A stretch of 24,885 nucleotides of DNA from CAYHGV01 sp964356135 (GCA_964356135.1 CAYHGV010000039.1:1-24885), one strand, 5' to 3'. Positions 1 through 8,160 are shown, counted from the stretch's first letter. Made by a program: numbers and translations. Notes: generated by a model from the letters alone, not told the origin.

Positions 1-127
1 CTGCAACCGCAACCTTGAACTGCTGTTGAATCCGGTCTTTTAAACTCTGGAGCTTCGCCCGTTTTTCTTTTAATGACTGGGCATCATTGACCACCAAATC
101 GAGTTGCAATAGCCCTACCGCTATCAT
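1..127 (-). CDS. ylxP: YlxP/DUF503 family protein, N-terminal 42 residues (partial)
   Basis: This is the start of a gene cut by the window edge. The protein begins MIAVGLLQLDLV and continues with the motif SLKEKR, followed by a basic helix with LQSLKDRI. This matches the N terminus of the DUF503/YlxP family, small proteins usually encoded between infB and rbfA; YlxP has been linked to ribosome assembly, but its exact role is not settled. Its ATG overlaps the infB TGA stop in the arrangement ATGA, so it is almost certainly translationally coupled to infB and is the last visible gene of the operon that begins with proS. Identification rests on the short N-terminal match and the operon position, which agree. 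Confidence 0.85.
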   Translation of the reverse strand, partial: MIAVGLLQLDLVVNDAQSLKEKRAKLQSLKDRIQQQFKVAVA

Positions 128-2214
128 AGCAGTCGCGCCACCTCCTCAACCTGATAGACATCGAGCCGGTCGTCGGGTTTGATTTCGGTGAGCCCTTCAA
201 TCCCGATGCCGCATTCGTAACCGGCATCAACCTCGCGCACATCGTCTTTAAATCGTTTGAGCGAAGTAATCGTACCCTGAAAAATTTCAGTGCTGCCGCG
301 CACCACCTTCACCACACCCTCCCGCACTACCTTACCGTCGTTGACATAAGCGCCAATAACAATCCCGATCTTCGGAACCTTAAAGACCTGACGCACCACT
401 GCCTTACCGACCAAAACCTCTTTTTTGACCGGTTCCAGGAGCCCGACCATCGCTGACCGGAGTTCATCGAGCACTTTGTAAATAATCTTGTAGGTTCTAA
501 TCTCCACCCCTTCTTCATCTGCCAGTTCCTTAGCCTCAACCAGCGGTTCGGTATGGAAACCGACAATAATCGCCTCCGACGCCTTTGCCAACAGCACATC
601 CGACGGATTAATACTGCCCACTCCGCAGTGGATAATTCTGAGCTTGACCTCGTCTAATGACAGCCCTTCTATCGATTCGCGTAACGCTTCAACCGTGCCC
701 GCGACATCACCTTTCAGCACCACTTTCAATTCGCGAATCTTACCTTGCTTGATTTCGTCCTGCAGGGTTTCCAGTGAAATCTTTGAAACCTTTTGCAGGA
801 CCCGTTCCCGCTTTGCCAGCGCCCGCCGCTGCGCAATCTCCTTCGCGGTTCGTTCATCTTCCACCACGGTAAACCGGTCGCCCGCCTCCGGCAATCCGGA
901 AAGACCCAGGACCAGCACCGGTGTTGACGGTGCAGCGCATTCTAACCGCGAAAGGTCTTCGCGTAGCAGGTCGCGCACCCGACCGTAGCGGTCGCCGCAG
1001 ACAAAAGCATCACCTTTTCGCAAGGTCCCTTCCTGAACCAGGACCGTGGCGATATTGCCCAAACCCCGGTCTACCCGTGCTTCAACCACCACTCCTTTTG
1101 CTTTGCCGGTTGCCCGCGCCTGCAGGTCGAGCTCTTCGGCTTTTACTAAAATCGCCGCCAGGAGGTCATCCATCCCTTTGCCGGTGATAGCCGATACTTC
1201 GACGACAATGCTGCCGCCACCGTACTCATCAACCAGGAGTCCGGATTCAGCTAGCTGTGATTTTACTTTTAATTGATTCGCATTGGGCAGATCGATTTTT
1301 GTAATACAGGTGATAATCGGCACACCGGCTGCCCGGGCATGGTTTAACGCCTCGACCGTCTGCGGCATCACGCTTTCATCGGCGGCAACAACCAGAACGA
1401 CAATATCGGTAATCTGCGCACCCCGTGCCCGCATCGCGGTGAATGCCTCATGGCCGGGGGTGTCCAGAAAAACGATATCTTTACCCTGGTAATGAACGCG
1501 GTAGGCACCGGTATGCTGGGTAATCCGACCCGCCTCCTGCTGGGTGACTTTGGTCTTCCGGATATAATCGAGCAGCGTCGTCTTGCCGTGGTCGACGTGC
1601 CCCATCACAACCACAACCGGCGGCCGCGGCTCCACCTCGCCGCCTTCCGATACCGGTGCTATTTCTTCTTTTTCTTTTACGGTATACCCGAACTCATCGG
1701 CAATCAGGGTAATGGTATCGAGATCGAGTCGCTGGTTGATGGTCGCCAGCACCCCCAGCTCAAAGCACTTTTTGATAACCACCGACGGCTCCAGGCCCAT
1801 CGCATACGACAGCTCCGATACCGTCATATAGGGCATCACTTCCAATATCTTTGCCGACTCGCACGCCGCCTCCGGGGCGGTTGCCTCTTTCAACCGCTTG
1901 TGCCGCTTTATCTCGCGGTGTTCTAATTTAACCAGGGTTTCTTTCAATGATTGTTCTATCTTTTTTTCGTCGATTTTAACTTTCATTCGCCGCGCATCGG
2001 CGGCGGCATCGGTCTTCTTTTTCAACGATTCTTTAAACCCCCGCTTTTCTTCATTCAGCTTTCGCTTGACCGCTTCAAATGCCTCGGGCTTGATATAGGC
2101 GCTCGTCCCTTTAATATCGTACCCCAATTCCTGCAGGAGTTTGATCAAAGCGCTGGACGAGAGCCGCAATCGGTTCGCCGCTTCGAAGAGTTTTAGCCGT
2201 TCGGGTTTAGCCAA
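124..2214 (-). CDS. infB: Translation initiation factor IF-2
   Basis: A GTPase that places initiator tRNA on the 30S subunit and promotes subunit joining. The 696 residues show an IF2_N domain (about 5-52), a basic linker, a second IF2_N-like domain (about 127-178), then the G domain. Visible are the P-loop GHVDHGKT (205-212), DTPGH (251-255), the guanine-specificity motif as TKID (305-308) and SA (341-342). Beta-barrel domain II, domain III and the C-terminal initiator-tRNA-binding barrel fill residues 375-696. It is shorter than E. coli IF-2 and close to Gram-positive lengths. The start is TTG (2214-2212), overlapping the nusA stop by 8 bases with GGGAG just upstream; an IF2_N domain beginning at once supports this start. 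The usual Asn of NKxD is Thr here. Identity is certain. Confidence 0.98.
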   Translation of the reverse strand: MAKPERLKLFEAANRLRLSSSALIKLLQELGYDIKGTSAYIKPEAFEAVKRKLNEEKRGFKESLKKKTDAAADARRMKVKIDEKKIEQSLKETLVKLEHREIKRHKRLKEATAPEAACESAKILEVMPYMTVSELSYAMGLEPSVVIKKCFELGVLATINQRLDLDTITLIADEFGYTVKEKEEIAPVSEGGEVEPRPPVVVVMGHVDHGKTTLLDYIRKTKVTQQEAGRITQHTGAYRVHYQGKDIVFLDTPGHEAFTAMRARGAQITDIVVLVVAADESVMPQTVEALNHARAAGVPIITCITKIDLPNANQLKVKSQLAESGLLVDEYGGGSIVVEVSAITGKGMDDLLAAILVKAEELDLQARATGKAKGVVVEARVDRGLGNIATVLVQEGTLRKGDAFVCGDRYGRVRDLLREDLSRLECAAPSTPVLVLGLSGLPEAGDRFTVVEDERTAKEIAQRRALAKRERVLQKVSKISLETLQDEIKQGKIRELKVVLKGDVAGTVEALRESIEGLSLDEVKLRIIHCGVGSINPSDVLLAKASEAIIVGFHTEPLVEAKELADEEGVEIRTYKIIYKVLDELRSAMVGLLEPVKKEVLVGKAVVRQVFKVPKIGIVIGAYVNDGKVVREGVVKVVRGSTEIFQGTITSLKRFKDDVREVDAGYECGIGIEGLTEIKPDDRLDVYQVEEVARLL

Positions 2215-3442
2215 TGCGCTCCCGTACCTTTTTCTTCAACTCCTCGATCGCCGGAATCTGAAAACCGGTAATCTGCTCCAAATTTTCGTTCGGCGAATTC
2301 AAGAAGTCAAAACTGGTTGCAAGCCCGGCTTCGATCAGTTTGGCTTTGAACTCATCCGGTAGTTCCTTGATTTTGGTTACCGACAGATTCCCGGCTTTTT
2401 TCATCAGCTGGCGATTGGTATAGTCCGATTCTTTTAAGACATCGAGTTTGGTCTGGGTCAGGAGGCTCGCCAGCCAGACATTCTGCCCTTTCTTACCGAT
2501 CGCGATCGAAAATTCCTTATCCGGCACCACGACCGTATACGAGTCATTGTCTTTAATGACTTCGGTAACTTTCGCCGGTCCGAGCGCTCGGGCGATAAAG
2601 GCGGTCGTTTCTTTATTCCAGAGGATGATATCGACCTTTTCGCCGCTCAGCTCCTTTAAAATATTCAGAATTCTCGACTTCTTATAACCGACGCAGGCAC
2701 CGACCGGGTCGATCTTATCGTCGGTCGAATGAATCGCCACCTTTGCCCGGAAACCCGGCACCCGAACGATTCCCTTAATCTCGATCACCCCTTCCTGCAG
2801 CTCGGGCACCTCCCGCCAGAGGAGTTTTTTCAAGAATTCGGGATGGGTGCGGGAAAGAAAAATCTTCGGTCCGAGCGGGGTGCGTTCGACCTTCTGAATG
2901 TATGATTTGATCGGCATCCCCTGCCGATAATTATCGGTCTTGAGCTGCTCCTTGGTCGGCAGGTAGGCATCAACCAGTCCCAGGCTGACACTGATGCCAT
3001 CCCGTCCGATCTGCCGGATGGTGCCGGTGACAATCTCGCCCTTCTTTTTAATGTATTCCTCATAGAGCCTCGAACCTTCTGCTTCCCGCAGCTTGACCAT
3101 CAGTTCCTCGCCCGCGCGCCGGATCGCGATCCGCCCAACTTCGTCCAAGGGAATCTCTACCCGCAAGACCTCGCCCAACCGTGCGTCCGCTTTGAGCTTC
3201 GCCGCTTCGTCCTTGGATATTTCGGTCACCGTATTGAGCGGGTTCAAGACGACATTCTTTAAAAGAAAGACTCTGATCTCGCCCTGCTCCGGGTCGACCT
3301 CTACCTCCGGCATCGCCTCTTTGCCAAACCGTTTTCTCAAGCCGGAAATCAAAGCGGTCTTGAGCGTCTCGCAGACATAGTTGACATCAACATTCCGCAC
3401 CCGGGCGATCTGGGCAATAAGATTAATAACTTCTTTAGCCAT
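2207..3442 (-). CDS. nusA: Transcription termination/antitermination factor NusA
   Basis: An RNA polymerase-associated factor that modulates pausing, termination and antitermination. The 411 residues follow the family order: N-terminal RNAP-binding domain (1-125), S1 domain (about 133-200), and two KH domains (about 205-345). KH2 carries a normal GKKG loop (316-319) after SIAI. KH1 has the hallmark DPVGACVG (245-252), but the GxxG loop reads GYKK, so the second glycine is lysine. The C-terminal ~60 residues resemble one short helix-hairpin-helix-like region; there are no acidic repeats as in E. coli. The ATG has a perfect AGGAGG at 3447-3452 inside the rimP 3' end, four bases from the start. 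It overlaps rimP and infB by 8 bases each. The genes for YlxR and an L7Ae-like protein, often between nusA and infB in Firmicutes, are absent. Confidence 0.97.
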   Translation of the reverse strand: MAKEVINLIAQIARVRNVDVNYVCETLKTALISGLRKRFGKEAMPEVEVDPEQGEIRVFLLKNVVLNPLNTVTEISKDEAAKLKADARLGEVLRVEIPLDEVGRIAIRRAGEELMVKLREAEGSRLYEEYIKKKGEIVTGTIRQIGRDGISVSLGLVDAYLPTKEQLKTDNYRQGMPIKSYIQKVERTPLGPKIFLSRTHPEFLKKLLWREVPELQEGVIEIKGIVRVPGFRAKVAIHSTDDKIDPVGACVGYKKSRILNILKELSGEKVDIILWNKETTAFIARALGPAKVTEVIKDNDSYTVVVPDKEFSIAIGKKGQNVWLASLLTQTKLDVLKESDYTNRQLMKKAGNLSVTKIKELPDEFKAKLIEAGLATSFDFLNSPNENLEQITGFQIPAIEELKKKVRERIG

Positions 3443-3860
3443 TCGTCCTCCTGAACAGTTCCTCAGTTGAAACCTTTAAGAAGGCGCAATTCATCACCGA
3501 AAATGGAATCGCTTCCAGCCGTTCGTCGGCGGTTCGGAGCTCGATCCCGTCATCGTTAACCGATTCGATCGTACCGATATGTGCCCCCTGGTTGGTATTA
3601 ACCTGAATCCGGCGGCCAACCGAGCTCATAAAATGCCCGGGTTTCGAAAGATGCCGCTCGACGCCCGGTGACGACACTTCAATCGTCCAATCCCGGAAAT
3701 ATCGAGCCAATGCATTCGAGACCTCGGCACAGAGCTCAACCGTTACCCCGGTATCGCAGTCGATGAACACCCGGAGCGTCTCACCCTTCACCTCCCAGTC
3801 ATAGACCCGTGCTCCGAACGAACGCACCTCAGGCTCGATGATGTTTGCCCATTCTTTCAT
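3435..3860 (-). CDS. rimP: Ribosome maturation factor RimP
   Basis: A cytoplasmic factor needed for late maturation of the 30S subunit. At 141 residues it is at the short end of the family (commonly 150-160). The N-terminal alpha/beta domain includes the segment VFIDCDTGVTVELCAEVSNAL, and the conserved WTIEVSSPGVERHLSKP (about residues 58-74) is the family signature. The C-terminal SH3-like barrel follows. The ATG overlaps the proS stop by 4 bases (ATGA), and its own stop overlaps nusA by 8 bases, so proS, rimP and nusA should be translationally coupled. The rimP-nusA-infB order is the widespread bacterial arrangement. Confidence 0.95.
   Translation of the reverse strand: MKEWANIIEPEVRSFGARVYDWEVKGETLRVFIDCDTGVTVELCAEVSNALARYFRDWTIEVSSPGVERHLSKPGHFMSSVGRRIQVNTNQGAHIGTIESVNDDGIELRTADERLEAIPFSVMNCAFLKVSTEELFRRTNG
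3447..3452 (-). promoter_or_regulatory. Strong Shine-Dalgarno sequence of nusA
   Basis: AGGAGG on the minus strand, four bases before the nusA ATG and located within the last codons of rimP. It fixes the nusA start. It also shows that this organism uses Shine-Dalgarno initiation inside operons, in contrast to the leaderless-type starts of several first genes. Confidence 0.85.
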
Positions 3861-5554
3861 GCCGCTCCCTTTTTAAGTTCCTTTAAAAGTTCTGTTATTT
3901 TTTCTTTTACCCCGGCTTGTTCGACACTGAACTTCTCTTTCGTCTTTCGTACGGTAATGTCAAATTTGCCCTCTTTCAAACCTTTCGGTCCGACCGTAAC
4001 TCGAACCGGAATCCCCAACAGGTCGGCATCCTTAAATTTAACCCCGGGTGATTCTTTCCGGTCATCGACCAGCACCTCCAAACCGGCATCTTCCAGCTCC
4101 CGGGCAAGCCCAAGCGCCACCCCTTCACCATCGATCGGCAGCACCTCGACCTCCAACGGTGCGATCGTCGCGGGCCAGGTAATTCCATCGTCATCACCGC
4201 CCTGCTCGATCGCCGTTGCCATAATCCGCTCCAGACCGATGCCATAGCTTCCCATCACGATCGGTTTCTGGACTCCGTGGCTATCGAGGAATAAAGCATT
4301 CAATCGACTCGAGTATTTCGTGCCTAATTTGAAGATATGCCCTAATTCGATCGCCCGGCGCTCTTCGACCCGACCATCGCAGGAAAGGCAGCGGTCTCCG
4401 GATTTTACCTTTCGGACATCGATGTAGGTCTCAATCTTCGCATCCCGCTCCAGATTAAGGCCGGTAATATGAAAGTTATCTTTATTGGCGCCGGTTATCC
4501 TGCCTTTCGCATCTCGCAAGCTCATATCGGCATAGACCCTCACGTCCTTCACTCCGACCGGCCCGATGAATCCCAGGTTTGCTCCCAGCGTGGCTGCCGC
4601 TTCTTCCGCAGTGGCGGGTCGTATCCCCGGACCAAAATTTCTGACCAGCTTCGTTTCAGAAATCTCATCATCGCCCCGAACTAAAACCATGAGCTTGAAA
4701 CCGGTTAAAATATAGAACATACTCTTTACCAGCTGCCGGGGTTTGACCCCTAAAAAATCCGACACCTCTTCCACGGTTCGAACATTGGGGGTCGAGACCT
4801 CTGCGAGCGGCCGGTCTTCACCTTCGACCGGTTCCGGTTCAGCCCGCGCGATTTCGGCATTTGCCTTATACCCGCACTTGCCGCAGACCTGTGCCGAATC
4901 CTCGCCGGTAGCCGATTCACCCATAAACTCTGCCGACTCGCCTTCACCCATCAAACCGCCCGACGCTTCAACAATGAAGAACCGAAGTCCGCACCGTTCG
5001 AAGATCCGGCTGTACGCCTGCCGGTGCTGCTCGTAACTCTCGTTCAAACCGTGTTCATCAACATCTAAACTATACGAATCCTTCATTAAAAATTGGCGAG
5101 TTCTCAATACGCCACCCCTGGGCCGCGGCTCGTCCCGGAACTTGGTCTGAATTTGATACCAGAGCTGGGGCAGGTCTTTATATGACCGCACCTCGCGGGC
5201 AGCAATCCAGGTCATGATCTCTTCGTGGGTCGGGCACAAACACATATCTCGACCTTTTCGGTCCTTGAGCCTGAACATATCGTCGCCGTAGTCGACCCAG
5301 CGGCCCGATGCCTCCCAGATCTCCTTTGAGGAGAGAGCGGGCAGAAAGAACTCCTGTCCACCAATCCGGTCCATCTCCTGCCGGATGATGGCTGCAATTT
5401 TTTTAATCACCCGATAACCCAGAGGCAGATAATTATAGATGCCTGAGGCTAAAGCACGTATCAGCCCGGCACGGAGCAGCAGCCGATGGCTCTTCGACTC
5501 CGCATCCTTTGGGTCTTCGCGCAACGTCGGTATCAATGCCTTTGACCAATTCAT
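3857..5554 (-). CDS. proS: Prolyl-tRNA synthetase, bacterial type with editing insertion
   Basis: A class II synthetase charging tRNA-Pro. Its 565 residues show the motif 1 region (SGIYNYLPLG, 37-46), CPTHEE (107-112), motif 2 (from FRDE at 139 to MKD at 159), a YbaK-like editing insertion (about 225-385) and motif 3 (GSYGIGLERIMA, 435-446). The anticodon-binding domain spans about 465-565. Two CxxC pairs bracket the insertion (C224/C227 and C389/C392) and could hold a zinc ion; this is an inference. The N terminus aligns well with known ProS, so the ATG is right. A TTGACT-16-TATAAA promoter ends only 8 bases before that ATG, so the operon's first message should be almost leaderless. It is the first gene of the proS-rimP-nusA-infB-ylxP operon. 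Confidence 0.97.
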   Translation of the reverse strand: MNWSKALIPTLREDPKDAESKSHRLLLRAGLIRALASGIYNYLPLGYRVIKKIAAIIRQEMDRIGGQEFFLPALSSKEIWEASGRWVDYGDDMFRLKDRKGRDMCLCPTHEEIMTWIAAREVRSYKDLPQLWYQIQTKFRDEPRPRGGVLRTRQFLMKDSYSLDVDEHGLNESYEQHRQAYSRIFERCGLRFFIVEASGGLMGEGESAEFMGESATGEDSAQVCGKCGYKANAEIARAEPEPVEGEDRPLAEVSTPNVRTVEEVSDFLGVKPRQLVKSMFYILTGFKLMVLVRGDDEISETKLVRNFGPGIRPATAEEAAATLGANLGFIGPVGVKDVRVYADMSLRDAKGRITGANKDNFHITGLNLERDAKIETYIDVRKVKSGDRCLSCDGRVEERRAIELGHIFKLGTKYSSRLNALFLDSHGVQKPIVMGSYGIGLERIMATAIEQGGDDDGITWPATIAPLEVEVLPIDGEGVALGLARELEDAGLEVLVDDRKESPGVKFKDADLLGIPVRVTVGPKGLKEGKFDITVRKTKEKFSVEQAGVKEKITELLKELKKGAA

Positions 5555-5562
5555 ATCCTTTA

Positions 5563-5590
5563 TTTATACTGATTTTTAGCCCTAAGTCAA
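5563..5590 (-). promoter_or_regulatory. Sigma70-type promoter of the proS operon, abutting the start codon
   Basis: On the minus strand, -35 TTGACT (5585-5590), a 16-base spacer and -10 TATAAA (5563-5568). Only 8 bases lie between the -10 box and the proS ATG (5554-5552), so transcription should begin 0-3 bases before the ATG. AAGGA is present but only two bases from the ATG, too close to serve as a normal ribosome binding site. Confidence 0.75.
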
Positions 5591-5710
5591 GCCTAATGAA
5601 GACCTTTGATTACGATGATGAAAACAAACGATAACAGTGATCGGGAATATCCCCTCTTAGCTAACGAATTTTAGAAATTGATTTGAATATAAGGTACGAG
5701 AACATGTAGT

Positions 5711-5729
5711 GCGGGGCTTTTAGCCCCGC
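5711..5729. repeat. GC-rich palindrome with a TTT loop
   Basis: GCGGGGCT, a TTT loop and AGCCCCGC form a perfect 8-bp stem. It stands alone in the AT-richer spacer between two divergent genes, so it cannot end either transcript. No U-rich tract follows. It looks like a dispersed palindromic repeat. The rest of the spacer (5591-5797) shows nothing else I can name. Confidence 0.8.
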
Positions 5730-5797
5730 TCAACCAAACAAACGAGCTTTATGGTTGGCTCTGGATTCTATCCAAAATCGCGGGATCTCAAATTCTA

Positions 5798-5825
5798 TTG
5801 ACTTTTGTTTCTAACTGTTTAGGAT
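5798..5825 (+). promoter_or_regulatory. Promoter of the MFS gene, abutting the start codon
   Basis: -35 TTGACT (5798-5803), a 16-base spacer and -10 TAGGAT (5820-5825). Eight bases separate the -10 box from the GTG start at 5834, so the predicted message is leaderless or nearly so. The -10 matches consensus at 4 of 6 positions, including the leading TA and the final AT. Confidence 0.6.
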
Positions 5826-5833
5826 AACCCGCT

Positions 5834-7108
5834 GTGTTTAAACGATTATTGGAAGTTCTCCGGATTCGGAATTTTCTTTTTTTAAGTTTCTCCGGCACCA
5901 TCTCCCAGCTCGGCGACCGGCTGACCCATATGCTGCTCATTACCTTGATTGCCGTCTCCCAGCCAGGCCGGATGTTTGCCTATTCCCAGGCGTCGCTCGC
6001 TTTTACCATACCGGTCATTCTTCTTTCACCGATTGCCGGGGTTTTGGTTGACCACTGGAACCGAAGAAAAATAATGGCTTATACCCATTTTATCCAGTCC
6101 GGAGTCTTGATTACCACTCCGTTTCTTATTCGCTGGGCGGGCAGCTTCTATCCGTTCTGGATCGTCGTCTTCGTCTTTTTCGGACTCGATATTCTCAACA
6201 ATACCGCCAAACCTTCCCTGTTACCCGAGGTGGTCGCTCCGCGCAAGCTCTTAACTGCCAATGCGTTAGACCAGTTTTTTACAAGGTTTGCCACCGTCCT
6301 CGGGATGATTGTCGGAGGATATCTCATCCGCTGGGTCGGCTGGCGCTACGGTTTTTTTATCGATGCCGCCACCCACCTCTGCGCAGGGATAATGGTATTA
6401 GGAGTGGTATTAAAATCGACGCCAAAAACCGAAACCCGCCTGACGCTCGAAAAATCGAGTACCGCCGCGCTTATCGCTTCGAGCTTTAAAGTTTTTTTTC
6501 ACGATGTCAAAGAAGTGCTCTTACTGGTCGGCAAAGACCGGCTGGTGCTGTTTGTCATGACCTCAATCTGGGTTGCGAATTTCATTGCCGGGGTTTCCTA
6601 TACCATTCTCCTTTTTTTAGTCCAGCAGGGATTAAAAATGGGCACCGCCGGAGTCGGACTCTTTGCCGGCATCCTTGCCGTCGGTATGATTTTCGGCTCG
6701 GTCGTCCTGGGGATGCTGAAGCCCACCATTAATAAACCGCTGATTGTCGTCACCGGCATCGCCATCTACGGCTTACTGTTTCTGTTTGGACCGTTTCTGA
6801 TCAAAATCTGGTTCTTAATTGTTGTCGCGTTGGGCGGCGGTGTAGTTTTCTCCTGGATTACGATCGCCCAGAATACGATTCTTCAGGAAGCGGTTCCCGC
6901 CCAGATCCGGGGCCGCATTTTCTCCACCAAAGAGTTCTTTACCAATATCGCTTTCATTGTTACCGCCTTCACCACCGGCCTCTTGGGTGATTTAACCTCG
7001 GTCCGGCTGGTTCTTATTATTATCGGGTTATGCCTCCTCGTTTTATCAGCCCTCGGCTATCTGTTGGTTAAACGCATCAACATCACTCCCCAAACTTCTC
7101 CATCTTAA
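5834..7108 (+). CDS. MFS transporter, MFS_3/enterobactin-exporter-like
   Basis: A 424-residue inner-membrane secondary transporter, probably an exporter. About twelve hydrophobic segments are visible. MFS motif A lies between helices 2 and 3 as GVLVDHWNRRKI (69-80). The N-terminal pattern (short basic tail, then FSGTISQLGDRL) and the segment PSLLPEVVAPRKLLTANAL are typical of the MFS_3 group that includes EntS-like exporters. The substrate cannot be read from sequence. The start is GTG; its only plausible transcription signal sits 8 bases upstream and there is no Shine-Dalgarno, so leaderless translation from GTG is likely. It is a single-gene unit, divergent from proS. The 3' side runs into a repeat-rich spacer whose first hairpin (7126-7142) might help end transcription. 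Confidence 0.9.
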   Translation: MFKRLLEVLRIRNFLFLSFSGTISQLGDRLTHMLLITLIAVSQPGRMFAYSQASLAFTIPVILLSPIAGVLVDHWNRRKIMAYTHFIQSGVLITTPFLIRWAGSFYPFWIVVFVFFGLDILNNTAKPSLLPEVVAPRKLLTANALDQFFTRFATVLGMIVGGYLIRWVGWRYGFFIDAATHLCAGIMVLGVVLKSTPKTETRLTLEKSSTAALIASSFKVFFHDVKEVLLLVGKDRLVLFVMTSIWVANFIAGVSYTILLFLVQQGLKMGTAGVGLFAGILAVGMIFGSVVLGMLKPTINKPLIVVTGIAIYGLLFLFGPFLIKIWFLIVVALGGGVVFSWITIAQNTILQEAVPAQIRGRIFSTKEFFTNIAFIVTAFTTGLLGDLTSVRLVLIIIGLCLLVLSALGYLLVKRINITPQTSPS

Positions 7109-7125
7109 ATCTAAACCACAGATTG

Positions 7126-7142
7126 CGGCACCAAGGGTGCCG
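7126..7142. repeat. Hairpin CGGCACC-AAG-GGTGCCG
   Basis: A perfect 7-bp stem with a three-base AAG loop inside repeat unit A. It could act as a weak terminator for the MFS gene, though no T-rich run follows it. A sister hairpin lies at 7274-7290. Confidence 0.8.
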
Positions 7143-7263
7143 GCACAGATAGACACAGAAATAATACATAACCACGGAAGGCACAGAAGACACGGATTGA
7201 GAACGGAAGGTATGAGAAACGAGTAGCGAGGAACGGGGGAGGGAAAAATTTAACCGCAGATAT

Positions 7264-7296
7264 CGGCACCAATCGGCATCAAGGATGCCGCTGCCG
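7264..7296. repeat. Nested hairpin CGGCATC-AAG-GATGCCG with outer CGGC/GCCG pair
   Basis: The inner 7-bp stem is 7274-7280/7284-7290 with the same AAG loop as the hairpin at 7126. The two stems differ at one base pair by a compensatory change (C-G against T-A). An outer CGGC (7264-7267) can pair with GCCG (7293-7296). Confidence 0.75.
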
Positions 7297-7356
7297 ACAC
7301 GGATAGACACAGAAAAAAAATTCTACTGGGTGGCGGCTACTTTAAGTACTGCCCGC

Positions 7357-8097
7357 TTATCTCACTATCGGTGATGCGCTCCGGTCAAACGGATTCATCC
7401 GGATTGCCAGCGAGAAGAGATAGGGATAATTATCTTTCAGGTATTTCATATAGTCCAACCATTCCCAAACCAATAAGCTGTACGCCCGACTGATGTCACC
7501 GGCGAGATGGTTATGGTCGGTTGCCGGCAGCCTGCTGAAATCTTCCCGACTTTCCAATTCTTCGGTCAGATGGAAAACCGCCCGCAGTAATTCGGTAAAG
7601 GTTTCATGTTCCAAGAGACTCGGATTTTCCAGAAGCCGCACCAGGAAATCTCGCTTGCCGATTAGGAACTTCCGTAAATCTACCAAATCGACCTTGTGAA
7701 TATCAACCCCGTATTTGTAACTTTTCAGCCGTTTGCTGACGTTCAAAAACTCCTTCGCCGACCAGGTGGCGCTGACGATCAAGTCGTTGCGGATTTTATC
7801 CAGGTGCGGGTCAAAGACGGAAAGGGAAGTCAACAATTTTGTGCCGACCTCACTGAAAAATGCACCGATGACCATGTTCATCTTCTCGAGGCGGCTGCGT
7901 TTCTCCCGCGCATTCAACAGTTGGTGGATAATAAGCGTAACCAATAGAACTTCAATCGGCACAAAAGCAATATCCCCTAATAGATAGAAAAAAATATGGT
8001 GAATGTCTTTGAAAATCAGGTAGTGAACGAAATAGAGGACCGCCGACAGAAGAATTAAAACCAGCCCTAAAATAACCTGCCAGCTTATTCGTTTCAT
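7357..8097 (-). CDS. Conserved two-helix membrane protein of unknown function
   Basis: A 246-residue protein I do not recognise by name, although its style (ending the second helix with a short basic stretch and holding LLENPSLLEHETFTELL) looks like a conserved hypothetical family. Two N-terminal transmembrane helices (about 7-28 and 36-60, the second containing GDIAFVPIEVLLVTLI) are followed by REKRSRLEKM and a soluble, mostly helical cytoplasmic domain of ~180 residues. No catalytic motif is visible. It is a single-gene unit transcribed toward the MFS gene. Its promoter is a perfect consensus (TTGACA-16-TATAAT) ending 6 bases before the ATG, so the message should start at or next to the ATG. 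It is divergent from the RHS gene. Confidence 0.85.
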   Translation of the reverse strand: MKRISWQVILGLVLILLSAVLYFVHYLIFKDIHHIFFYLLGDIAFVPIEVLLVTLIIHQLLNAREKRSRLEKMNMVIGAFFSEVGTKLLTSLSVFDPHLDKIRNDLIVSATWSAKEFLNVSKRLKSYKYGVDIHKVDLVDLRKFLIGKRDFLVRLLENPSLLEHETFTELLRAVFHLTEELESREDFSRLPATDHNHLAGDISRAYSLLVWEWLDYMKYLKDNYPYLFSLAIRMNPFDRSASPIVR

Positions 8098-8103
8098 GGT
8101 TTG

Positions 8104-8131
8104 ATTATAGCCATTCGACCATTATTGTCAA
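8104..8131 (-). promoter_or_regulatory. Perfect-consensus sigma70 promoter, leaderless geometry
   Basis: On the minus strand, TTGACA (8126-8131), a 16-base spacer and TATAAT (8104-8109). Only six bases separate the -10 box from the ATG at 8097. There is no Shine-Dalgarno. Transcription is predicted to begin at the ATG itself. Confidence 0.85.
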
Positions 8132-8160
8132 TTAATGCTTTTTCCCCTAGCAAAAAAGTC

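Larger units (their letters stand above)
7114..7320. repeat. CACAGA/CACGGA-type intergenic repeat tract, three units
   Basis: Three related units fill the spacer between the MFS gene and the convergent 7357-8097 gene. Unit A (7114-7161) begins AACCACAGAT and ends GATAGACACAGAAA. Unit B (7170-7198) begins AACCACGGAAGGCACAGAAG. Unit C (7252-7320) begins AACCGCAGAT and ends GATAGACACAGAAA. A and C also share an internal hairpin block. No open reading frame with coding character is present. Tracts of this type are dispersed in many environmental bacterial genomes; their function is unknown. Confidence 0.75.

Noticed and set aside
1450..1926. 158-residue plus-strand reading frame opposite infB
   Set aside because: It is antisense to the conserved IF-2 G domain, with no signals and no recognisable protein features.
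7083..7310. 75-residue minus-strand reading frame across the MFS 3' spacer
   Set aside because: It runs through the repeat tract and overlaps the MFS 3' end; the sequence has no protein-like character.
7114..7320. CRISPR array
   Set aside because: The units are unequal in length, degenerate and lack regular spacers; no cas genes are present.
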